Below are positions 8,137 to 14,085 of a DNA stretch of 15,715 nucleotides, one piece after another. The translations under genes and the position numbers were made by a program. The notes below the pieces were generated by a model that was not told the DNA's origin, did not search any database, and worked only from the letters and a program-made list of their open reading frames with translations. This DNA comes from JANWHZ01 sp041487535. GTDB lineage: Bacteria; Patescibacteriota; Saccharimonadia; Saccharimonadales; UBA4665. The DNA lies in contig JBGPNM010000023.1 in NCBI GenBank assembly GCA_041487535.1, forward strand, positions 1 to 15,715. The letters are read 5' to 3'. The first letter of the stretch is position 1, and each line of letters opens with the position of its first letter.

Positions 8137-8555
8137 TTCAGCGCCCCCAAATCCTTCAGCGCCTGCCGGAAGCCGCGTAAAGCGGTCTGCACATCCTGCT
8201 GCCGGAGCTTGGCCATATCTTCGTGGACGACTTTATTGCGCAGTTTATGGCCGAACCAAACACCGTCATTGTCGCTTAACCGGCGCTGTGCCGACACCAG
8301 GCGTTCACCCATTGTCTTGCCCTTGCAGCGATGTTTTTTTAAGGCTTCGTCAAGCAGTTTGTCGGCGTTTATTACCGCCAACGGCCACGTTGTCTTGCCG
8401 CTGCAGAGCTTCTGCACTTCCTGCCAGCGCTGTGTGAACTTTAGCAGGTCCAGCTTGCGCGGGCGCCGCCGAAAAGCAACCAAGACGAACGCGGCAATTA
8501 TTACGGCCAGCACGGCCGCGGCCGCAATTATCGGCAAGTTTAGCAGGTCATGCAT
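8133..8555 (-). CDS. one-TM protein with HEPN-like RNKVVH motif, between gatA and gatB
   Basis: A 140-residue protein I cannot name. Residues 8-28 form one transmembrane helix (AAAAVLAVIIAAFVLVAF), followed by a basic stretch RRRPRK, so the C-terminal domain is likely cytoplasmic. That domain is all-helical: WQEVQKL (44-50), WPLAVINADKLLDEALKK (57-74), GKTMGERLVSAQ (79-90) and WFGHKLRNKVVHE (100-112). RNKVVH (106-111) fits the Rx4-6H motif of HEPN domains, some of which are RNases and others only binding or structural. The gene overlaps gatA by 8 bases (ATGCATGA) and gatB by 4, so it is tightly coupled to the amidotransferase genes. A role in tRNA metabolism is only an inference from position. 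Confidence 0.72.
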   Translation of the reverse strand: MHDLLNLPIIAAAAVLAVIIAAFVLVAFRRRPRKLDLLKFTQRWQEVQKLCSGKTTWPLAVINADKLLDEALKKHRCKGKTMGERLVSAQRRLSDNDGVWFGHKLRNKVVHEDMAKLRQQDVQTALRGFRQALKDLGALK

Positions 8556-9987
8556 GGATCAATTCCTCCACGCTCTTGGCCAGCCCTAGCAGCTCGCGGT
8601 CGTGCGCTTGCGGCGCAAGAATATGCAGCCCCACCGGCAAACCCTCGCTGGTCCCGGCCGGCACGCTGATCGCCGGAATACCCGCCAGGCTCGGGCCAAC
8701 CGTCATTACATCTGCCAGGTACATTTGCAGCGGGTCGTTGGCATTCTCGCCAATTTTGAAAGCCGGAGTCGGCGCTACCGGACCGATCAGAAAATCAAAC
8801 TGCTTGAAGGCTTCGTTAAATTCATTGATCAGTTTTGTGCGGACCGTCTGCGCCTTTTTATAGTACGCGTCGTAGTAACCGCTGCTGAGTACATAGGTGC
8901 CGATCATAATCCGGCGCTTGGCTTCTTTGCCGAAGCCGAGACCCCGTGACTTGGTGTAACTCTCTTCAAGATCCTTGGCCTCACGGTAGCTAAAGGGGTA
9001 GCGCTGGCCGTCATGACGGCTCAGGTTACTGCTGACTTCGGCCGGCACGACAATGTAGTACACGGCGAGCGACAGCGGCAATGACGGCAGGCTCACTTCC
9101 TCAACCCGGGCGCCGGCTTTTTTCAGTGAGTCGGCGGCCTGATCGATGACCTGCTTTACGCCTTCGTGCAAACCCGCCCCCATCCACTCTTTAATGACGC
9201 CGATTTTCTTACCTGCCACGCCCTCGGCAGACAGGTCTGTGTAGCCGGCACCGTCACGTTCAATGGTCGTGCTGTCCAGCGGATCCCGCCCGGCCATAAC
9301 ATCAATGACCAGCGCCGCATCGTCAACAGTGCGCGCTAACGTACCAACCGTGTCGGTGCTGCTGGCCATAGCGACAATACCCGAACGCGACAACAGCCCG
9401 TAGGTCGGCTTGTAGCCGATGCAACCAACGAAACTGGCGGGCTGGCGCGTAGAACCGCCGGTATCGGTGCCAAGCGCGAACGGCGCCATATCGAGCACCA
9501 CGGCTGCGGCCGAACCGCCGGAGCTCCCGCCCGGCACCCTAGCCTTGTCGCGCGGGTTCTTGGTCACAAAAAAATCACTGTTTTCGGTGGAAGCTCCGTG
9601 CGCAAAGGCGTCCATATTGGCCTTAGCTACGCAAATGGCGCCGGCTGCCTCCAAACGCTCGATAACCGTAGCCTGATAGGGCGCCACAAAGCCCTTCAGC
9701 ATATTGCTGGCCGCGGTTGTTTCGGTGCCAAACACAAGATAGTTATCTTTGGCAATAAAGGGCACGCCGGCCAGCCGGCCTACCTGTTCGCCGCCGGTAA
9801 CGGCCGCGTCGATTGATCTCGCTCGCTCGCGGGCGCGCTCAGTAATCGTCGCGATTATCACATCGTATTCTTTCTGTTCGGCGATTGTCTTGAGCGCCCG
9901 CTCCACCAGATCGGCAGCTTTCAGCTCGCCGGCCTGCACTTTGGCGGCAATTTCAGCAATCGGCGGCCATTGGCTCACGGCACCCAT
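8548..9987 (-). CDS. gatA: Asp-tRNA(Asn)/Glu-tRNA(Gln) amidotransferase subunit A
   Basis: A 479-residue amidase-signature protein of normal GatA length; it hydrolyses glutamine and passes ammonia to GatB. The Ser-cisSer-Lys catalytic triad is visible: K80 in GVPFIAKDNY, S155 in VPGGSSGGSAAAV, and S179 in ALGTDTGGSTRQPASFVG. GVKQVIDQAADSLKKAGARV, YYDAYYKKAQTVRTKL and GIPAISVPAGTSEGLPVGLH are further family blocks. The start shares one base with the gatC stop (TAATG) and the stop overlaps the next gene by 8 bases. A diverged copy of codons about 100-117 occurs at 12456-12510 as part of a gene scar. Confidence 0.97.
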   Translation of the reverse strand: MGAVSQWPPIAEIAAKVQAGELKAADLVERALKTIAEQKEYDVIIATITERARERARSIDAAVTGGEQVGRLAGVPFIAKDNYLVFGTETTAASNMLKGFVAPYQATVIERLEAAGAICVAKANMDAFAHGASTENSDFFVTKNPRDKARVPGGSSGGSAAAVVLDMAPFALGTDTGGSTRQPASFVGCIGYKPTYGLLSRSGIVAMASSTDTVGTLARTVDDAALVIDVMAGRDPLDSTTIERDGAGYTDLSAEGVAGKKIGVIKEWMGAGLHEGVKQVIDQAADSLKKAGARVEEVSLPSLPLSLAVYYIVVPAEVSSNLSRHDGQRYPFSYREAKDLEESYTKSRGLGFGKEAKRRIMIGTYVLSSGYYDAYYKKAQTVRTKLINEFNEAFKQFDFLIGPVAPTPAFKIGENANDPLQMYLADVMTVGPSLAGIPAISVPAGTSEGLPVGLHILAPQAHDRELLGLAKSVEELIHA

Positions 9988-10280
9988 TAGGCAATCATCC
10001 TGCTAACCTTAATCTGGCCGTCCTGCATTTCCGGTACGTTCTTACGCAAATCCTCCGGTGCGTAACCGTAGTCGCGCACTTCGTCGTCGCGCATGACATT
10101 GGTCAGCCCCGTTACCTGGTTCGTCGGCGCCAGGCCGGACACGTCCACCGCCTGCAGTTGTTCCACATACTGCAGGATTTCGCTCAGTTCGAGCCGGAAC
10201 TTTTCAACCTCGTCTTCGGTAAGGTCCAGCCGGGCTAATCGAGCCAATTTCAATACATCCTCGCGTGTAAGTTTGCTCAT
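9987..10280 (-). CDS. gatC: Asp-tRNA(Asn)/Glu-tRNA(Gln) amidotransferase subunit C
   Basis: A 97-residue protein of the usual GatC length that wraps around and stabilises the GatA-GatB complex. The N-terminus LTREDVLKLARLARLDLTED (4-23) and the block ILQYVEQLQAVDVSGLAPTN (35-54) are characteristic, as is the RDDEVRD stretch. It is the first gene of the minus-strand operon. There is no Shine-Dalgarno sequence before the ATG; a TACAAT hexamer ends 8 bases before it, which would place transcription start almost at the start codon (possible leaderless mRNA). Confidence 0.95.
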   Translation of the reverse strand: MSKLTREDVLKLARLARLDLTEDEVEKFRLELSEILQYVEQLQAVDVSGLAPTNQVTGLTNVMRDDEVRDYGYAPEDLRKNVPEMQDGQIKVSRMIA

Positions 10281-10288
10281 TACGTGTA

Positions 10289-10294
10289 ATTGTA
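10289..10294 (-). promoter_or_regulatory. candidate -10 box for the gatC operon (TACAAT)
   Basis: TACAAT on the minus strand ends 8 bases before the gatC ATG, so transcription from it would begin within about 2 bases of the start codon. No clear -35 hexamer is found 16-18 bp upstream. It is the only good -10 candidate close to the operon head. Confidence 0.4.
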
Positions 10295-10393
10295 GCAGAT
10301 ATTTTTTGCGTGCCCGGTGCCTCGATTTCCAAAGTAGTACGGACTTTATTTTACTGCTGTTTGCCTATGTCAAACTAAAAGTATATGGTACAT

Positions 10394-10405
10394 ACATACG
10401 TATGT
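10394..10405. promoter_or_regulatory. 12-bp perfect palindrome over the start codon of the 664-aa gene
   Basis: ACATACGTATGT is self-complementary and includes the ATG at 10402-10404. No Shine-Dalgarno sequence precedes the ATG. The palindrome could be a repressor operator or a hairpin controlling translation; chance is also possible. Confidence 0.3.
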
Positions 10406-12396
10406 CAGCACCAGAATCTCCGCCAGTCAGTTTTCCTAACGACCTGATTCAGCCGGACCTGATCCCAGGAATGTTTGTTACGGTAGCCGAGAGGCATGGC
10501 TACGCTCCTGCCCAAGTATTAATAAACACAGCGGTCCAAACGCTTAAACCGTGGCTCCTCAATTACGCCGAAAATACACCACAAGATAATACGTACCTTC
10601 TGCGCAGTGTATTGAGCTTAGCAGAACCTGTCAGACAAGTATTTTCGCAAGATGACACAGGCCGTATCATCGCTAGAGCAATCACGATTGCCGAAACGCT
10701 GCCTGCGGATATGATACCGCAAGCCAGTTATGACGTTGCTCTCACGGCCGCACGGGTCGGTCAGGTCGGAATCGCGCGGGCTATCGTTGAACGTAAACAC
10801 CCGTCATTGAGTCTATCAACTGATGCAACCGGTGACAGAGTTAAAAAACGCGAAGCAGTGGAAAATGCCATATTGGCATCACTGGTCGAACAAGGAAAAC
10901 TCCACTTAGCAAGCTACTACGCTCAGACCAGAGCCGGAGATAGTTACTCACTCATCAGGCTCCGATATTTACTTGAAAATAACATAGGAACGGAAGCGGT
11001 TGACCGGGCGCAGCAGAAGCTCCGCCCCTCTATCGCCCGCTTGGTGCTGCGCACATTGTTGTCTAGGTGGGACGAAACTATGGGGGGTGACGTACAAGAT
11101 GGGGCCATAGCGGGCATTGTCACGGACGCCGATTTTGAATTAAAGAACTTGGCACGCTCTAGCCCAAGCGCAAGGATTACAAGTCTACAAACTGTTGCCG
11201 ACGTACAACTCGACTGCGGCAAGGGAGACTTAGCCCGGCAGACGATACAGCAGGCGCTAACCCTTGTTCAACAACAGCTAAAGTCAAAAGAAAGAACCGC
11301 CCAAGCGCAAAACCCACAGTTCTGGTTTGGGGAACTCGGCATCCAGGCAGCCAAAGCAGGGGCATTAAGAGAGGTCGTAACGGTCCTCCGGCTCATTGAC
11401 GCCGAACCGTTCGCGCGCTATTGGGGAGACGTACCAGCGCTAAAAACGACTTTGCGGACAAAGATTTTTGATGCATTGATGGAATATCAGGTTGCTAAGG
11501 GTCAATCAAAGGCCGCAACGTTTGTTATGCAACACTTTCCCCATGCTACACTCGTCTGGAAGATACCGAACGCTGAGCCTAGTATCACCAGGCAGCAAGC
11601 TGCTCCAGTCGAGGTACAAACTATGCAGCAAGCACTTGAGCTGCTCGCGAGAGTGCCCGTAATAAACAATGTTTACCAAGCGGGTGAAGCTGTCAGGGTA
11701 CTTATCAGTGCCAGCTTACAGCTAAAAAGTGCGAAAGCAGAGAGCCACCTGCAACCGGCAGTCGTACCTCTCGATAGTATAAGTGTCGGGTTTGGCTATA
11801 AAGGAGATATATCACCACTTTGGCATATTAGGAACGTAGATGAAGGTGGCACTAAACGCCGTGCTGAGCTTATCCCAAGGCTAAACAAAAGCACGATCAA
11901 GGAACAGCTTGCCGTGCTTGAGCCCGACGTCAGGAGAAGCAAGCTCATAAACTTGCTTGAAGCTTTAGAAACGCTTTATAAACTACCTAGTGTCCTTGTG
12001 AAGGACCAGACATATCTCAGGCCAGGGACCAAAGGAAGCGGCTTCGGCGAACGGCTCTTCTCGTTGCTCCCGCCGTACGTTGGTCTTGTTGAGACTTTAG
12101 ACAACCTGAGAATCGTGAGCCATGACTATGACACAGCGATCAAAAAGCATGACGATCGCTCGCAACATTGGAATATCCCTGAGGTTTCCCTCTATGCGAA
12201 GCTGCTAGCTGAGAGTTTAGATCTTAGCGTGTGGCATGTTCGCTTGCCTACATCGACCGAGGAAGTGTCGGGTTTTATCGCTGCCGTCAGGCAAGCGGAA
12301 GCCGAATCGCACACGCTTAGCTTCTGGCTGCGGCAATTGGGGAAAAATATGCTTGGCAAAGCAGGGATCAAAATAGGGCCAAGTTACTCACTATAG
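10402..12396 (+). CDS. unknown helical protein, paralogue of the convergent 12549-14042 gene
   Basis: A 664-residue protein of unknown function without signal peptide or membrane segment. It is mostly alpha-helical with many short helix pairs, like an alpha-solenoid (TPR-type) protein, though no consensus TPR is clear. Its core matches the neighbouring minus-strand protein: residues 262-320, including VQLDCGKGDLARQ and FWFGELGIQAAKAG, align ungapped with 20 of 59 identities; LIRLRYLLE with EAVDRAQQKL (184-207) and INNVYQAGEAVRVLISASLQ (421-440) also match. Residues about 480-664 are a C-terminal extension that the paralogue lacks. The frame is open upstream to 10093, but that part overlaps gatC on the other strand; the ATG at 10402 is the first sensible start and lacks a Shine-Dalgarno sequence. 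Its TAG stop lies in CTATAG and shares this palindrome with the stop of the uvrB-tail remnant. Spot counts give lower GC than gatA or uvrB, suggesting an accessory gene. Confidence 0.75.
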   Translation: MSAPESPPVSFPNDLIQPDLIPGMFVTVAERHGYAPAQVLINTAVQTLKPWLLNYAENTPQDNTYLLRSVLSLAEPVRQVFSQDDTGRIIARAITIAETLPADMIPQASYDVALTAARVGQVGIARAIVERKHPSLSLSTDATGDRVKKREAVENAILASLVEQGKLHLASYYAQTRAGDSYSLIRLRYLLENNIGTEAVDRAQQKLRPSIARLVLRTLLSRWDETMGGDVQDGAIAGIVTDADFELKNLARSSPSARITSLQTVADVQLDCGKGDLARQTIQQALTLVQQQLKSKERTAQAQNPQFWFGELGIQAAKAGALREVVTVLRLIDAEPFARYWGDVPALKTTLRTKIFDALMEYQVAKGQSKAATFVMQHFPHATLVWKIPNAEPSITRQQAAPVEVQTMQQALELLARVPVINNVYQAGEAVRVLISASLQLKSAKAESHLQPAVVPLDSISVGFGYKGDISPLWHIRNVDEGGTKRRAELIPRLNKSTIKEQLAVLEPDVRRSKLINLLEALETLYKLPSVLVKDQTYLRPGTKGSGFGERLFSLLPPYVGLVETLDNLRIVSHDYDTAIKKHDDRSQHWNIPEVSLYAKLLAESLDLSVWHVRLPTSTEEVSGFIAAVRQAEAESHTLSFWLRQLGKNMLGKAGIKIGPSYSL

Positions 12397-12459
12397 CTTT
12401 TTCTTGATGGCGGCAATAATGTCGCGAAGCTCTGCGGCTTTTTTGAACTCCGGGTTGGC
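12391..12459 (-). pseudogene. duplicated 3' end of uvrB (last 22 codons plus stop)
   Basis: Read on the minus strand this gives NPEFKKAAELRDIIAAIKKK followed by L and a TAG stop, against NLEFEKAAELRDIIADIKKK at the end of the intact uvrB (14086-14154). Codon by codon, 57 of 69 bases agree by hand count; most changes are synonymous, with L to P, E to K and D to A replacements. It has no start of its own but is in frame with the gatA fragment upstream. It is therefore a remnant or a scar, not a functional uvrB. Confidence 0.85.
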
Positions 12460-12548
12460 GCCAGCTGCCTCCAGCCGCTCGATAACCGTAGCCTGATGGG
12501 GCGCCACAAATAGGGTTCCCTCTATCTTCGCTATTATTGTGACAGCTA
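12397..12548. other. convergent intergenic region with a chimeric gatA::uvrB scar
   Basis: This 152-bp gap between the two convergent paralogues is almost entirely made of the uvrB-tail and gatA fragments. The remaining part, 12511-12548, is unassigned; on the minus strand it keeps the same open frame but matches nothing in the window that I can identify. No terminator hairpin is seen. Confidence 0.7.
12456..12510 (-). pseudogene. internal fragment of gatA (18 codons)
   Basis: This 55-base stretch matches 9636-9690 inside gatA at 51 of 55 positions by direct comparison, and in GatA's frame reads FVAPHQATVIERLEAAGA against FVAPYQATVIERLEAAGA (residues 100-117). It joins the uvrB-tail remnant in frame across a short CGCCA microhomology. 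An in-frame TTG at about 12552 could open a 50-odd-codon reading frame through both parts, but there is no ribosome-binding site to support translation. Confidence 0.85.
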
Positions 12549-14042
12549 TCAATCGTCCATGTCTTCGTTAGCCAGCCCCCAAAAAACATCACGAGGGATG
12601 CCGACAACACGGATAGCGATAGCGCCGGCAGTGGTGAAGACGGGGTCCACATTGCTGCCTACGGACAGTTCGTGAAGCCGGAGGGCAGCAGCACTGAGCA
12701 GCACCACAGCCTGTCTTGCGTCATAAATGTTATGTATGGGCGCAGAGATGAGGCTAACCGCTTCTTCAATACTAGCTACATCACACGCCCCGTTGGCAGC
12801 CATTGGTTGAAACGATTGCCCCTCCGATCTTACGCAACGCTCACGTTCTGCGAGAACTGTGTTATATAAATCTTCACGATCTTCCTCAGAAGATTCACTA
12901 CGGGGAAAAGGTGCCTGTAAGATCGCGGCGAGCACCTCGTTTGTGATCGCCTCTTCTCCCGTTCTCGCGGCCAGCATGCCAACATCGTAGAACCAAAACT
13001 CCGAATGTACAGCCCGGTTCTCTACGGTCGCCGCCTGTAGTTGCTCCGTTATAAGCAACCATGCGTCGCGCGCTGATTGACGAGCCAATTCTTTATGCCC
13101 GCATGCCAGCTGAATCTGGCCTAGTTTGATATGAGGAGTCATTTTTTGATCGGCCGGGTAATGGTCCACCCAGCTGGCACGCTCAGCTTGAGCTTGAATG
13201 AGCAAGCACGCTATCTGCTCTTCACCGGCACCCCATGACGCTTTGTCACTTCCAGCGAGCGCCAGTTTTTGCCTTACCAGTTCCACGGCTTCCGGCCTAT
13301 GCTTTTCCAATAGATAGGCAAGCCGTACTGCATAAAGATCAGCTGTGGCTTGCGTCTCGACAAACCGCCGCGCTTTGCCGTACTGTCTTTCTAGCACCAG
13401 CGTCTCCAGAAGCGTATGCACAATCGAGTCTTCGATGCAGTCACCACCAACAAGACATTGCTCTACGACCGGCTCCCAGGACCCACTGCTTTCAAGCATC
13501 ACCTCGGTTAGCTCTGCGTTTCCTACTGCCGCCGCTGTTTTGACGATAAGAAAGTTCGCTTCTCTCTTGGACGTGTCAGGAAGTTCCTCAGCGATATATG
13601 CTACCACATCGAAAAGCGACTTCTCAGCTTCACCGGCAGGATACCCACAAACTGTATGCCACGGCTTTGCGATTTCAAGAATTGCTGATAATAACACCAT
13701 GTTTTCCTTCGGCGTTCGCGCATCATCAAGCCAGCACGCCAGCATTTTGGTCGCCTCGCGAAGCAGGCTCATAGCAGCCGGACCTTCGACCTCAGTTACA
13801 GTTGTCTCCATAGTAAACGGGAGTAATGTAGTCTGTGTGTTGTTGCCGTCTATAGCTTCTATATCATCATGTGCGTCTAAGTAGTTATCTAAGATATATC
13901 GTGATCGTGATTCAGAAGTATTCAGAGCAACCAACCCCACCTCCTCGGGGAATAATGGCGGCTGCACGACAGTGCCATATGCCATTTCTGCCTCACGAGG
14001 CAAAGGAACTTCAAACGTAGGACGAGCTTCACTCCAGGCCAT
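12549..14042 (-). CDS. unknown helical protein, smaller paralogue of the 10402-12396 gene
   Basis: A protein of 497 residues from ATG 14042 (500 from TTG 14051) with no signal peptide or membrane segment. Numbered from the TTG, residues 307-365, including IQLACGHKELARQ and FWFYDVGMLAARTG, align without gaps to residues 262-320 of the convergent gene (20 of 59 identical). AVRLAYLLEKHRPEAVELVR (241-260) and HNIYDARQAVVLLSAAALRL (440-459) match two further blocks. The first 90 residues are acidic and differ from the paralogue. The ATG is preferred because a TATACT box ends 9 bases before it, which puts the TTG upstream of the probable transcript start. The gene lies 34-43 bases after uvrB on the same strand and is bracketed by copies of the uvrB 3' end. 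Function unknown. Confidence 0.75.
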   Translation of the reverse strand: MAWSEARPTFEVPLPREAEMAYGTVVQPPLFPEEVGLVALNTSESRSRYILDNYLDAHDDIEAIDGNNTQTTLLPFTMETTVTEVEGPAAMSLLREATKMLACWLDDARTPKENMVLLSAILEIAKPWHTVCGYPAGEAEKSLFDVVAYIAEELPDTSKREANFLIVKTAAAVGNAELTEVMLESSGSWEPVVEQCLVGGDCIEDSIVHTLLETLVLERQYGKARRFVETQATADLYAVRLAYLLEKHRPEAVELVRQKLALAGSDKASWGAGEEQIACLLIQAQAERASWVDHYPADQKMTPHIKLGQIQLACGHKELARQSARDAWLLITEQLQAATVENRAVHSEFWFYDVGMLAARTGEEAITNEVLAAILQAPFPRSESSEEDREDLYNTVLAERERCVRSEGQSFQPMAANGACDVASIEEAVSLISAPIHNIYDARQAVVLLSAAALRLHELSVGSNVDPVFTTAGAIAIRVVGIPRDVFWGLANEDMDD

Positions 14043-14051
14043 AGTAGACAA

Positions 14052-14079
14052 AGTATACTCGGATTACTAAATTTGCAAA
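14052..14079 (-). promoter_or_regulatory. candidate promoter of the smaller paralogue (TTTGCA-16-TATACT)
   Basis: On the minus strand TTTGCA (14079-14074) and TATACT (14057-14052) are separated by 16 bp in the short gap after the uvrB stop. Transcription would start about 7 bases on, within about 3 bases of the ATG at 14042, giving a leaderless or nearly leaderless mRNA. The gene thus probably has its own promoter and does not depend on uvrB. Confidence 0.5.
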
Positions 14080-14085
14080 AATTTA

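Noticed and set aside
10093..10401. 103-codon upstream extension of the 664-aa protein
   Set aside because: It is antisense to gatC, rich in serine and cysteine as expected of a shadow frame, and unrelated to the paralogue.
12511..12551. Possible third gene fragment (frame reading IAVTIIAKIEGTL), with a faint likeness to the GatA stretch DVIIATITE or to pyruvate kinase IIAKIE
   Set aside because: It is too short to assign and the likeness is within chance.
12368..12652. 94-codon minus-strand frame over the intergenic scar
   Set aside because: It reads the gatA and uvrB fragments out of their native frame and overlaps the end of the smaller paralogue; it is a chance frame.
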